Source: Shewanella litoralis
Lineage (GTDB): Bacteria; Pseudomonadota; Gammaproteobacteria; Enterobacterales; Shewanellaceae
DNA length: 64,000 nt
NCBI RefSeq assembly: GCF_009828585.1
Contig: NZ_WSRZ01000001.1
Span: forward strand, 175,382-239,381
Direction of reading: 5' to 3'
Under the pieces are notes generated by a model. That model worked only from the letters and a program-made list of their open reading frames with translations, was not told the DNA's origin and did no database searches. Positions 56,385 to 64,000 of the stretch are shown piece after piece (position 1 is the first letter of the stretch; each line of letters opens with the position of its first letter). A program made the position numbers and the translations under genes.

Positions 56385-56412
56385 TTGCGCGAACAAAAAC
56401 ACTGTATATAAT
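56385..56412 (+). promoter_or_regulatory. Sigma-70-type promoter of lexA
   Basis: TTGCGC (56385-56390) and a perfect TATAAT (56407-56412), 16 bases apart. The first LexA box overlaps the -10. Confidence 0.65.
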
Positions 56413-56436
56413 GACAGTCACTGTATAAAAAGACAG
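56402..56436 (+). promoter_or_regulatory. Two tandem LexA (SOS) boxes
   Basis: 56402-56417 reads CTGTATATAATGACAG and 56421-56436 reads CTGTATAAAAAGACAG. Both are perfect CTGTN8ACAG. Centres 19 bases apart. They lie directly before the lexA start, the second ending 8 bases from the ATG, consistent with autorepression. Confidence 0.92.
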
Positions 56437-56444
56437 GAATCATC

Positions 56445-57059
56445 ATGAGACCGTTAACGCCGCGCCAAGCAGAAATTTTAGACTTAATTAAAAACAATAT
56501 CGCCGAAACTGGTATGCCACCGACTCGTGCTGAAATTGCAAACCGTCTTGGCTTTAAAAGTGCAAATGCTGCCGAAGAGCATTTAAAAGCACTCGCCAAA
56601 AAAGGCTTTATCGAGATCATGCCTGGCACTTCAAGAGGTATCCGCTTACCTCACGAAGAAGAACAAGAAACAGGCTTACCGCTGATTGGCCAGGTTGCCG
56701 CAGGCGAACCCATTTTAGCGCAAGAGCATGTTGAGCAATATTATCAAGTTGACCCAAGCATGTTTAAACCCGCCGCAGATTTTTTATTGCGAGTCCGCGG
56801 TGACAGTATGAAAGACATTGGCATTTTAGAAGGTGACTTACTTGCCGTTCATAAAATGCAACAAGCACGTAATGGCCAAGTTGTTGTGGCCCGCGTTGAA
56901 GACGACGTCACGGTTAAACGTTTCGAGAAAAAAGGCAATGTGGTGTATCTACATGCTGAAAACGAAGCATACAACCCGATTAAAGTAGACTTAAGTTGCC
57001 AAAGCCTCACCATTGAAGGGCTTGCTGTTGGCGTTATCCGTAATGGAGATTGGTTATGA
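56445..57059 (+). CDS. lexA: SOS repressor LexA
   Basis: Represses DNA-damage genes and cleaves itself when RecA is activated. 204 residues. N-terminal winged helix ([20 protein letters not shown], then [20 protein letters not shown]). Cleavage site Ala86-Gly87 in QVAAGEP; catalytic Ser121 in GDSMKD and Lys158 in [16 protein letters not shown] lies before the ATG. Overlaps sulA by four bases (ATGA). Confidence 0.97.
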   Translation: MRPLTPRQAEILDLIKNNIAETGMPPTRAEIANRLGFKSANAAEEHLKALAKKGFIEIMPGTSRGIRLPHEEEQETGLPLIGQVAAGEPILAQEHVEQYYQVDPSMFKPAADFLLRVRGDSMKDIGILEGDLLAVHKMQQARNGQVVVARVEDDVTVKRFEKKGNVVYLHAENEAYNPIKVDLSCQSLTIEGLAVGVIRNGDWL

Positions 57060-57562
57060 ACAAACTAATGGGCACCGCCCCGCGCCACCCAGGCTTATGG
57101 GTAGATTTAACCGACGCTGATATACACGGCAGCCAAACCATTCAAACATTACAAACCGTCACTCAAGGTGAGTCTGAGCTAGGGCAACTGTGTAGCCAAC
57201 TAGCAAGCTTAAGCCAACAAGGACGCTGGATTGTATTAATTAGCCCGCCACACATTGGTTATAAGCATATGCTTGCCAGCGCCGGGGTAAGAATGGATCG
57301 CATTTTATTAGTGCACACTAAAGATGAAGTCGAAACCTTATGGGCCATGGAAAAAGCATTAACCAGTGGCACGTCTAGTGCGGTCATTACCTGGACTAGC
57401 TCATTAGATGCTCGTGACAGCCGCCGTTTAGAAATTGTCGCCAAAAGTGCCCGTGCATTAGGTGTCGTGATTGAAGATGTGAATGCTCACTCACCAGAAA
57501 AACATCAAATAGTTAATCCATCTATGACAAATGCGACAAGTAATTTTTCAGCATTTCATTAA
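57056..57562 (+). CDS. sulA: SOS cell-division inhibitor SulA
   Basis: Binds FtsZ and blocks septation during DNA damage. 168 residues, like E. coli SulA. Recognisable core: QLGQ-like [20 protein letters not shown], then [31 protein letters not shown], RecA-fold-like. Start ATG overlaps the lexA stop, so the inhibitor is made from the lexA message. A TTG six bases earlier is unlikely. Confidence 0.88.
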   Translation: MNKLMGTAPRHPGLWVDLTDADIHGSQTIQTLQTVTQGESELGQLCSQLASLSQQGRWIVLISPPHIGYKHMLASAGVRMDRILLVHTKDEVETLWAMEKALTSGTSSAVITWTSSLDARDSRRLEIVAKSARALGVVIEDVNAHSPEKHQIVNPSMTNATSNFSAFH

Positions 57563-57581
57563 CAACGAACCCATAAACACC

Positions 57582-57613
57582 AAGCCCTGCATTCAAATCA
57601 GGGCTTTTTTTTT
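57582..57613 (+). terminator. Rho-independent terminator after sulA
   Basis: Stem AAGCCCTG/CAGGGCTT with a 9-base loop and a nine-T tract. Confidence 0.9.
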
Positions 57614-57641
57614 GCATTTTTTCAGACGATTAGCGAACAAA

Positions 57642-57655
57642 GTGATCTTGATCAA
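57642..57655 (+). promoter_or_regulatory. FNR/EtrA-like site upstream of coxB
   Basis: GTGATCTTGATCAA matches TTGATN4ATCAA at nine of ten defined bases. It lies 300 bases before coxB, so oxygen-responsive control of the oxidase is plausible; the distance leaves room for doubt. Confidence 0.5.
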
Positions 57656-57874
57656 TGTTTAATCTACAAGTAATGTTGTTAACAAGGGTGAAACATTGTC
57701 TATCCTTAATATGACGTGAATTGGCAGACACAACAGCCATCGATGGGAACACGTCAACATAAATTGATTAGTTCAGTCGTAGGTACAAGTGTGGTGTTCA
57801 GCTAACAAAAATGCGTAGGCTTGCAGCCTACAACCACCAGAGTACTTTGAGGTCATCAAACTTTTTTGGGAATC

Positions 57875-57937
57875 GAAGAGTTTGCATAGAGCAGAGACTT
57901 ACTGTGTGACTCTTCTTTGTAATTGCTATTTGCAATT
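57875..57937 (+). other. Stem-loops in the coxB leader
   Basis: GAAGAGT (57875-57881) pairs with ACTCTTC (57909-57915), and AATTGC/GCAATT forms a second hairpin at 57921-57937, ending four bases before the GAGGAG ribosome site. A third hairpin GTAGGCT/AGCCTAC lies at 57815-57831. No T tracts. They could influence coxB translation; no other feature was seen in 57656-57954. Confidence 0.35.
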
Positions 57938-57954
57938 ATCAGAGGAGAAGTCTT

Positions 57955-59994
57955 GTGAAGCAAAGGTGGTATTGTTTGTTGGTTGTGCTGTTAGCACTTC
58001 CACTCGGGGCTGCAGAAATGCCCCTCAACATGACTCAAGGTGTAACAGATATCAGTGGTAGGGTTTACGACCTCCACATGACTATTTTATATATCTGTTG
58101 TGCTATTGGGTTAGTGGTGTTTGGGATCATGATTTACTCGATGATCTATCACCGTAAATCAAAAGGCGCAGTCGCAGCCAATTTTCACGAAAGTACTAAA
58201 GTGGAAATCGCCTGGACCGTCATTCCGTTTATCATCTTAATTGCTATGGCAATCCCTGCCACCAAAACCCTAATCGCAATGGAAGACCCCAGCAATGCGG
58301 ATCTGACCATTAAAGTTACTGGGTCTCAATGGAAGTGGCATTACAGCTATTTCGATAAAGACATCGAATTTTACAGCACGCTTTCAACGCCAAGAGAACA
58401 AATCGATGGCGACCAAACCAAAGGTGTGAATTACCTCCTCGAAGTAGACAAGCCACTGGTATTGCCGATCAATCAAAAAGTACGTTTTTTAATGACCTCA
58501 GACGATGTTATCCACTCCTGGTGGGTGCCCGCATTTGCCGTTAAAAAAGACGCCAATCCTGGTTTTATTAACGAAGCCTGGACTCGCATAGACAAACCCG
58601 GCATTTATCGAGGTCAATGCGCGGAGTTATGCGGCAAAGACCATGGATTTATGCCCATTGTGGTTAATGCGCTATCTGAAGCTGATTTTGATAACTGGCT
58701 AGTAGAGCAAAAACAACTAGCTGAAACCGAAGCTGCTGCAGCGGCAGCATCCATGTCACAAACCTTATCCCTTGAAGACTTAAGCAAACAAGGCGAGCAA
58801 GTTTACCTTGCCCGCTGTGCAGCGTGTCATCAACCCAATGGCGCTGGCCTTCCAGGGGTATTTCCATCACTTATTGGCAGCCCAATGATTAAAGGCCCTG
58901 TACAAGGTCACCTTGATATTGTGATCAACGGTAAGCCCGGTACAGCGATGCAAGCCTTTGCCAAACAGCTATCTGCTCAAGACATTGCCGCAGTCATAAC
59001 CTATGAGCGCAATGCATGGGGTAATAACAGTGGCGATGCAGTGCAAGCAGCAGACGTAGGTAACTTTTCAAGTAACGGTGCCGCTACGCCTAATGCAGCG
59101 GCGGCACAAGCCAACACTGCAACCACTATGGTTGATAATACTGCTGATAAGCTAGCCCAAACAGCCAACCAAGCTGTTGAAGCCGTTGCAAAAGCCATGG
59201 CGCCAGAAGATTTACCCGTACTCACCATGGAACAGCTCATGGCAGAAGGTGAGCAAGTTTATGCCGCTACATGTGCCGCTTGTCACCAAGCCACAGGTGC
59301 TGGAATATCCGGCGCTTTCCCGTCACTCATTGGCAGTCCGGTAATAACAGGACCTGTTAGCGGGCATATCGAGATGGTTATGCATGGCAAGCCTGGCACC
59401 GCAATGCAGGCTTTCAGTGCTCAACTTAGCCTACAGCAAATAGCCGCTGTGATTACTTATGAGCGTAATGCGTGGGGCAATAATACTGGTGATACAGTAC
59501 AGGCGGCAGACATAAGCAACTATGCAAATAACGGCGCCGCAACATCTCAGCCAACTGTTGCTGCGCAAGTAACAGATACAGCAAACGCTGTCGCTGATAC
59601 TGTTGCAGACACGGTAACCGATGCGGCTAATCAAGCAGCCGAAGCCGTTGACAAAGTCGTCACGCCAGAAGCATCACCCACACTCACCATGGAGCAGCTC
59701 ATGGCAGAAGGTGAGCAAGTTTATGCCACAACATGTGCAGCTTGCCACCAAGCCACTGGCGCAGGAATACCCGGCGCTTTCCCCTCACTCATTGGCAGTC
59801 CGGTAATAACTGGGCCGGTTAGCGGGCATATCGAGATGGTTATGCATGGCAAGCCGGGCACTGCAATGCAGGCTTTCAGTAGTCAGCTCAGCCCAAGACA
59901 AATGGCTGCAGTGATTACTTATGAGCGTAATGCATGGGGCAATAATTCTGGCGATGCAGTACAAGCGGCCGATGTCGCTAGCCATGGACAGTAG
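57955..59994 (+). CDS. coxB: Cytochrome c oxidase subunit II with three fused cytochrome c domains
   Basis: Electron-entry subunit of a caa3-type oxidase, 679 residues. Signal peptide (about 1-20), two membrane helices (about 43-66, 86-106), then the CuA cupredoxin: His187, Cys222, Cys226, His230, Met233 (CAELCGKDHGFM). Three cytochrome c domains follow, each with CAACH at 288-292, 440-444 and 594-598 and a Met in KPGTAMQAF (332, 484, 638). Ala/Thr-rich helical linkers join them. Most caa3 enzymes have one such domain. GTG start with GAGGAG 7 bases upstream. First of coxB-coxA-ctaG-coxC. Confidence 0.96.
   Translation: MKQRWYCLLVVLLALPLGAAEMPLNMTQGVTDISGRVYDLHMTILYICCAIGLVVFGIMIYSMIYHRKSKGAVAANFHESTKVEIAWTVIPFIILIAMAIPATKTLIAMEDPSNADLTIKVTGSQWKWHYSYFDKDIEFYSTLSTPREQIDGDQTKGVNYLLEVDKPLVLPINQKVRFLMTSDDVIHSWWVPAFAVKKDANPGFINEAWTRIDKPGIYRGQCAELCGKDHGFMPIVVNALSEADFDNWLVEQKQLAETEAAAAAASMSQTLSLEDLSKQGEQVYLARCAACHQPNGAGLPGVFPSLIGSPMIKGPVQGHLDIVINGKPGTAMQAFAKQLSAQDIAAVITYERNAWGNNSGDAVQAADVGNFSSNGAATPNAAAAQANTATTMVDNTADKLAQTANQAVEAVAKAMAPEDLPVLTMEQLMAEGEQVYAATCAACHQATGAGISGAFPSLIGSPVITGPVSGHIEMVMHGKPGTAMQAFSAQLSLQQIAAVITYERNAWGNNTGDTVQAADISNYANNGAATSQPTVAAQVTDTANAVADTVADTVTDAANQAAEAVDKVVTPEASPTLTMEQLMAEGEQVYATTCAACHQATGAGIPGAFPSLIGSPVITGPVSGHIEMVMHGKPGTAMQAFSSQLSPRQMAAVITYERNAWGNNSGDAVQAADVASHGQ
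59239..59963 (+). repeat. Recent tandem duplication inside coxB
   Basis: Heme domains 2 and 3 are a direct repeat with a 462-base period (154 codons). For example 59356-59393 and 59818-59855 are identical over 38 bases, and the CAACH regions (59239.. and 59701..) start with the same 27 bases. Domain 1 (from about 58792) is the same family but more diverged, 456 bases before domain 2. Confidence 0.88.
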
Positions 59995-60004
59995 GGGAAA
60001 ACCA

Positions 60005-61600
60005 ATGAGCACAACAACGCACGATACTATCGACACTGCCCATGATGAGCATCATCACGGCGCCCCCAAAGGGCTAATGCGCTGGGTACTGACCACCAAT
60101 CACAAAGACATTGGATCTTTGTATTTATGGTTTAGTTTCATCATGTTTTTAACCGGTGGCGCAATGGCCATGGTCATACGCGCAGAACTGTTTCAGCCTG
60201 GTTTACAGTTAGTTGAACCAAACTTTTTTAATCAAATGACCACAGTGCATGGGTTAGTCATGGTGTTTGGTGCAGTCATGCCAGCCTTTACCGGGCTGGC
60301 AAACTGGCTAATTCCGATGATGATTGGCGCGCCAGATATGGCCTTACCTCGCATGAATAACTGGAGTTTTTGGATTTTACCTTTCGCGTTCACCATGTTG
60401 CTGGGTTCGTTATTTATGGAAGGCGGCGGCCCCAATTTTGGTTGGACATTCTACGCCCCGTTATCCACAACTTATAGCCCTGACTCAACGGCGCTGTTTG
60501 TATTTGCCATCCATATTATGGGGATAAGCTCAATTATGGGTGCGATTAACGTGGTGGTGACTATCGTTAATATGCGTGCACCCGGAATGACCTGGATGAA
60601 GTTACCGCTATTTGTGTGGACCTGGTTAATCACTGCGTTTTTATTGATTGCCGTTATGCCCGTACTTGCAGGTGCGGTGACAATGGTGCTTACCGATAAG
60701 TTTTTTGGCACCAGCTTTTTTGATGCTGCAGGTGGCGGCGACCCTGTGATGTTCCAACATATTTTTTGGTTCTTTGGTCACCCAGAAGTGTACATCATGA
60801 TTTTACCGTCCTTTGGTATTATCTCGGCGATTGTACCGACCTTTAGCCGAAAACCATTATTTGGCTACTCATCAATGGTTTATGCAACCGCCAGTATTGC
60901 TATTTTGTCATTTCTGGTTTGGGCGCATCATATGTTTACTACCGGTATGCCGGTGTTTGCCGAACTGTTTTTCATGTACTGCACCATGCTCATTGCCGTG
61001 CCGACCGGCGTAAAAGTGTTTAACTGGGTTGCCACTATGTGGCGAGGCTCTATGACCTTTGAAACCCCAATGTTATTTGCCGTTGCCTTTATTATTTTGT
61101 TCACTATTGGTGGATTTTCAGGGCTGATGCTCGCCATTACCCCGGCGGATTTCCAATACCACGACACCTATTTTGTGGTGGCTCATTTCCATTATGTGCT
61201 GGTGACGGGTGCCATCTTCTCCATTATGGCTGCGGCGTATTACTGGCTGCCTAAATGGACCGGCAATATGTATAGCGAAACCCTTGGCAGGTGGCATTTT
61301 TGGTGTTCGGTTATTTCGGTCAACGTGCTGTTTTTCCCGATGCACTTTTTGGGTTTAGCCGGTATGCCTCGCCGTATTCCAGATTATGCGATTCAGTTTG
61401 CTGACGTGAATCAAATTGTCTCCATCGGCGGCTTTGCCTTTGGTTTATCGCAATTGATTTTTCTGGCAGTGGTACTCAAGTGTATTAAAGGCGGCAAACC
61501 CGCTGGGGATAATCCATGGCAAGCCGCTGATGGCTTAGAGTGGTCAATCCCTAGCCCTGCGCCTTATCACTCGTTTACGACCCCACCGGAGATTAAGTGA
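60005..61600 (+). CDS. coxA: Cytochrome c oxidase subunit I
   Basis: Catalytic heme a/a3-CuB subunit, 531 residues, 12 helices. Low-spin heme His in TTVHGLVMVFG, CuB His-Tyr in FFGHPEVYIMILPSFG, two CuB His in VWAHHMFTTGMP, and heme a3/a His in VVAHFHYVLVTG. ATG 60005 (MSTTTHDTIDT) has GGGGAAA upstream. The frame continues up to 59921 over the coxB end, which is a shadow. Confidence 0.96.
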   Translation: MSTTTHDTIDTAHDEHHHGAPKGLMRWVLTTNHKDIGSLYLWFSFIMFLTGGAMAMVIRAELFQPGLQLVEPNFFNQMTTVHGLVMVFGAVMPAFTGLANWLIPMMIGAPDMALPRMNNWSFWILPFAFTMLLGSLFMEGGGPNFGWTFYAPLSTTYSPDSTALFVFAIHIMGISSIMGAINVVVTIVNMRAPGMTWMKLPLFVWTWLITAFLLIAVMPVLAGAVTMVLTDKFFGTSFFDAAGGGDPVMFQHIFWFFGHPEVYIMILPSFGIISAIVPTFSRKPLFGYSSMVYATASIAILSFLVWAHHMFTTGMPVFAELFFMYCTMLIAVPTGVKVFNWVATMWRGSMTFETPMLFAVAFIILFTIGGFSGLMLAITPADFQYHDTYFVVAHFHYVLVTGAIFSIMAAAYYWLPKWTGNMYSETLGRWHFWCSVISVNVLFFPMHFLGLAGMPRRIPDYAIQFADVNQIVSIGGFAFGLSQLIFLAVVLKCIKGGKPAGDNPWQAADGLEWSIPSPAPYHSFTTPPEIK

Positions 61601-61601
61601 T

Positions 61602-62165
61602 ATGAGCCCAACGCCAAAATCAAACCGTAAATTACTCACCATGCTTATTTTAGGATCTATAGGCATGTTTGGGTTTGGGTTTGCCTTGGTACCGCTTTAT
61701 GACGTGCTGTGCGACACCTTGGGGATTAACGGCAAAACCCAAAATACTGCCAGCAGTTATGACGCGGTCGTTGTTGATAAAAATCGTACTGTGACGATTG
61801 AATTTGTCACCCAGGTGCAATCGGATATGCCATGGGAGTTTTCTCCTAAAGTGAACCAAATTTCCGTTCACCCCGGAGAGCTTACCCACGCCAAATTCCT
61901 GGTTAAAAATCTGTCGGCAAAAAACATTATTGGCCAAGCGATCCCATCGGTTTCGCCTGGACAAGGCGCGGCATACTTTAACAAAACAGAATGCTTTTGC
62001 TTTAATCAACAACCTCTCGCAGCCGACACGAGTGCTGAGCTACCACTGATTTTTTATGTGGACCCAGATTTACCGGCGTCCATTAATACATTGACTCTCT
62101 CTTATACCCTTTACGATATCACTGACAAGCAAGCGGTATCGGCAAAGCAAGGAGCAGCAAGATGA
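61602..62165 (+). CDS. ctaG: Cytochrome oxidase assembly protein CtaG (Cox11)
   Basis: Delivers copper to CuB. 187 residues: a single N-terminal anchor (LLTMLILGSIGMFGFGFALV) and a periplasmic beta domain with the copper motif CFCF in NKTECFCFNQQ and PWEFSPK. Begins one base after the coxA stop and overlaps coxC by four bases. Confidence 0.94.
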   Translation: MSPTPKSNRKLLTMLILGSIGMFGFGFALVPLYDVLCDTLGINGKTQNTASSYDAVVVDKNRTVTIEFVTQVQSDMPWEFSPKVNQISVHPGELTHAKFLVKNLSAKNIIGQAIPSVSPGQGAAYFNKTECFCFNQQPLAADTSAELPLIFYVDPDLPASINTLTLSYTLYDITDKQAVSAKQGAAR

Positions 62166-63037
62166 CAACAAAGCATCAAACCTATTACGTACCAGCCCAA
62201 AGTGGTTGGCCTATTATTGGCGCCATCGGCTTATTTTTAATTGCCTTTGGTGCGGGTAATTATATTCAACAGTTAGCCACCGAAAAAACCTCTGGCGGCT
62301 ACATTCTATTAGCCGGTATCGCAGTGATTATTTTTATGATATTTGGCTGGTTTAAAACCGTCATTGACGAATCAATGGCCGGCCTATACTCGCCACAAAT
62401 GGACCGGTCGTTTAGACAGGGAATGAGCTGGTTTATTTTTTCTGAAATTATGTTCTTTGGCGCCTTTTTTGGAGCCTTGTTTTATGCGCGAATGATCTCA
62501 GTGCCCTGGTTAGGCGGCGCGTCAAACAATGCCATGACCCAAGAAGTATTATGGCCTGCATTTGAGGCCGCATGGCCATTAATCAAAACCCCTGATGGCA
62601 CCACTACAGAAGCCATGCCGTGGACTGGCTTGCCGCTAATTAACACCATTATCTTACTAACCTCATCTGTGACGCTGCATTTTGCTCATGTCAGTTTAGA
62701 AAAAGCCAAGCGTAAACCACTCATTATCTGGTTAAGTTTAACGGTGATTTTAGGTGCGGTGTTCCTTGGATTACAGGTAGAAGAATACAGCCATGCTTAC
62801 CAAGATATGGGCCTCACGCTCACATCAGGAGTTTATGGTAATACCTTCTTTTTACTGACAGGGTTTCATGGCATGCACGTCACCATAGGGACGCTGTTTT
62901 TGATCATTTTGTTGCTCAGAATAATCAAAGGCCATTTTACCCCAGATAAGCATTTCGCCTTTCAAGCCGGGAGTTGGTACTGGCACTTTGTCGATGTGGT
63001 GTGGTTATGCTTATTCATCTTTGTATACGTATTGTAA
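62162..63037 (+). CDS. coxC: Cytochrome c oxidase subunit III
   Basis: Structural subunit that stabilises catalysis and proton uptake. 291 residues, seven helices. SGWPIIGAIGLFLIAFGAGN, FSEIMFFGAFFGALFYAR, LEKAKRKPL, and GFHGMHVTIGTLFLIIL then WYWHFVDVVWLCLFIFVYV are hallmarks. Four-base overlap with ctaG. Confidence 0.95.
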   Translation: MTTKHQTYYVPAQSGWPIIGAIGLFLIAFGAGNYIQQLATEKTSGGYILLAGIAVIIFMIFGWFKTVIDESMAGLYSPQMDRSFRQGMSWFIFSEIMFFGAFFGALFYARMISVPWLGGASNNAMTQEVLWPAFEAAWPLIKTPDGTTTEAMPWTGLPLINTIILLTSSVTLHFAHVSLEKAKRKPLIIWLSLTVILGAVFLGLQVEEYSHAYQDMGLTLTSGVYGNTFFLLTGFHGMHVTIGTLFLIILLLRIIKGHFTPDKHFAFQAGSWYWHFVDVVWLCLFIFVYVL

Positions 63038-63044
63038 TTGCTGA

Positions 63045-63263
63045 TTAATAAGGCCGTGTGTTGGGCTGAATATAGCCCAACCCTAAGGCCACCAGCAGCA
63101 CCACAATCACCACAACAGAAAATAAAACACGACGGCCTAAATATTGACTCATGGGTTGTTCATGCTGACCTTTAACCATAATAAACAATGCTCTACCCAG
63201 GTTAAATATTATGAATACAAGCAACGAGACTAAAACTAACTTAACAATCAATGGTGTTGTCAC
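63045..63263 (-). CDS. DUF2909 small membrane protein
   Basis: 72 residues, two helices (LVLVSLLVFIIFNLGRALF, LFSVVVIVVLLVALGLGYI) with LGRRV between. This twin-helix family sits beside coxC in many gammaproteobacteria. A GTG start at 63263 has AAGGA six bases upstream and gives a typical length. Opposite strand to the oxidase operon; its front overlaps the SURF1 reading frame if that begins at 63211. Function unknown. Confidence 0.75.
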   Translation of the reverse strand: MTTPLIVKLVLVSLLVFIIFNLGRALFIMVKGQHEQPMSQYLGRRVLFSVVVIVVLLVALGLGYIQPNTRPY

Positions 63264-64000
63264 AGGCAATCCTTTTAGCGGTGTGAGTGTGTCTCGGGTG
63301 TTATTGGTATTGATTACTTTGGTCGTGTTTACCATTTTGGTCAAGTTAGGACTGTGGCAACTGTCGCGAGCTGAGTTTAAGCAACAATGGCAACAAACCT
63401 TAGCATTGCGTGAGCAACAAGCCGCGCTCAACTATCCGCAGCTGCTTTCACTTATGAAGGCGGAGCCATCTGCCATTGAAGAAGCCGCCTTACTGACCGG
63501 CTATCGTTTGTCGATACAGGCAACCCCAGTCAAGCAACCATTATTACTACTCGATAATCAAGTGTATCAAGGTCAGGTGGGTTACCTTGCCTACCAGGTA
63601 TTTGAAGTCACAAAGCAGCAGCCATGGATATTGGTTGAATTAGGCTTTGTGGGCGCAGGTAATGACCGCCGCGAACTACCCGCTTTAGCGCCCATTCAAG
63701 TTGGGCAATATGGGTTAACCGGCCGGGTTTATCAAAAACAAGCTAACCCCTTGAGCGATGAACTTCATCCTGAAATACACCCAGACAAACCAATACGGTT
63801 TCAAAATTTATCGATGCCTGCGTTAGCTGAATTATTACATCATGATATTGCCGCAGTGGTATTGCAGCCAGATAACGTGCCGCAATACTCACTACCGCAA
63901 CCCTGGGTACCTATTCCACTGTCGGCGCAAAAACATCAAGGATATGCCTTACAGTGGTTCACCATGGCGGCAGTATTTTTAGGGCTGATGCTCTGGATAG
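63211..64000 (+). CDS. SURF1-family oxidase assembly factor (runs off right edge)
   Basis: Helps heme a insertion into subunit I. At least 263 residues visible: N-terminal membrane segment (LLVLITLVVFTILVKLGLWQLSRAE), the KQPLLLLDNQVYQGQVGYLAYQVFEV segment, and near the edge GYALQWFTMAAVFLGLML, the C-terminal SURF1 signature, so little is missing. The ATG at 63211 overlaps the DUF2909 start by 53 bases; GTG 63283 would avoid that and give MSVSRVLLVLI. Confidence 0.88.
   Translation, partial: MNTSNETKTNLTINGVVTGNPFSGVSVSRVLLVLITLVVFTILVKLGLWQLSRAEFKQQWQQTLALREQQAALNYPQLLSLMKAEPSAIEEAALLTGYRLSIQATPVKQPLLLLDNQVYQGQVGYLAYQVFEVTKQQPWILVELGFVGAGNDRRELPALAPIQVGQYGLTGRVYQKQANPLSDELHPEIHPDKPIRFQNLSMPALAELLHHDIAAVVLQPDNVPQYSLPQPWVPIPLSAQKHQGYALQWFTMAAVFLGLMLWI

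Noticed and set aside
56181-56402. Upstream extension of the plsB frame (74 more residues)
   Set aside because: Would run into the lexA promoter, is hydrophobic and unlike PlsB; homologs begin at MSKPNS-like sequences.
59001-60036. Antisense frames inside coxB
   Set aside because: Mirror the repeated heme domains; the frames recur with the repeat period and are not independent genes.
1-64000. CRISPR array, tRNA, rRNA, phage or transposase genes
   Set aside because: Looked for regularly spaced repeats, tRNA-like cloverleaves and integrase/transposase motifs; none was seen.

Overview
This is a stretch of core chromosome from a gammaproteobacterium that is almost certainly a Shewanella. The strongest pointer is a CymA-type tetraheme quinol dehydrogenase (44812-45375) beside ftsYEX-rpoH. 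Supporting signs are the caa3-oxidase operon with LexA/SulA upstream, the menDHCE menaquinone cluster, the glnA-typA and glnLG arrangement, and a CpxRA region. The DNA is moderately AT-rich and genes are densely packed on both strands. No phage, integrase, transposase, CRISPR array, rRNA or tRNA gene was seen.

Layout. 1-6.7 kb holds nitrogen control (glnA cut by the left edge, glnL, glnG, with NtrC-type palindromes and a sigma-54 promoter) plus typA, ppnP and a DUF4124 protein. 6.9-13.6 kb holds a PAS-PAS-GGDEF protein, the metal exporter FieF, and an envelope-stress block: a Spy/CpxP-like chaperone with a CpxR box, a thioredoxin/DsbD-like fusion, and cpxRA. 13.6-24 kb has a MITE-like element, a solute-binding-like protein, a 52-residue Pmp3 peptide, trmL, an exported M20 and paired M16 peptidase cluster, a methyltransferase, tapT and an outer-membrane barrel. 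24-34 kb has a Bcr-type exporter with a divergent LysR regulator, two small related-looking membrane proteins, a DUF4145-Sel1 protein, a YciC-like protein, DUF2780, TerB, YjeH with a divergent Lrp-type regulator, and an HDOD protein.

34-45 kb has menDHCE, rpoH, ftsX-ftsE-ftsY, rsmD and cymA. Menaquinone from the men operon is the expected electron donor for CymA, so the two belong to the same anaerobic respiratory system. 45.7-50.9 kb is a Cu(I)/Ag(I) efflux operon (a Met/His/Cys-rich exported protein, CusB with two metal-binding modules, CusA) without a CusC or CusF gene in the window. 51-57.6 kb has small envelope proteins, a VOC protein, mtr, plsB and the lexA-sulA SOS pair with two LexA boxes. 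57.9-64 kb is the cytochrome c oxidase operon coxB-coxA-ctaG-coxC, followed by DUF2909 and SURF1 (cut by the right edge).

I did not find a clear new defence or mobile system. The most unusual feature is CoxB, which carries three tandem cytochrome c domains; copies two and three are so alike in DNA that the last duplication looks recent. Also worth attention are the thioredoxin-DsbD fusion set between a CpxR-boxed chaperone and cpxRA, the Cus operon with an undescribed metal-rich leader gene, the overlapping NtrC sites just before glnL, and a strong palindrome between yjeH and its Lrp-type neighbour.
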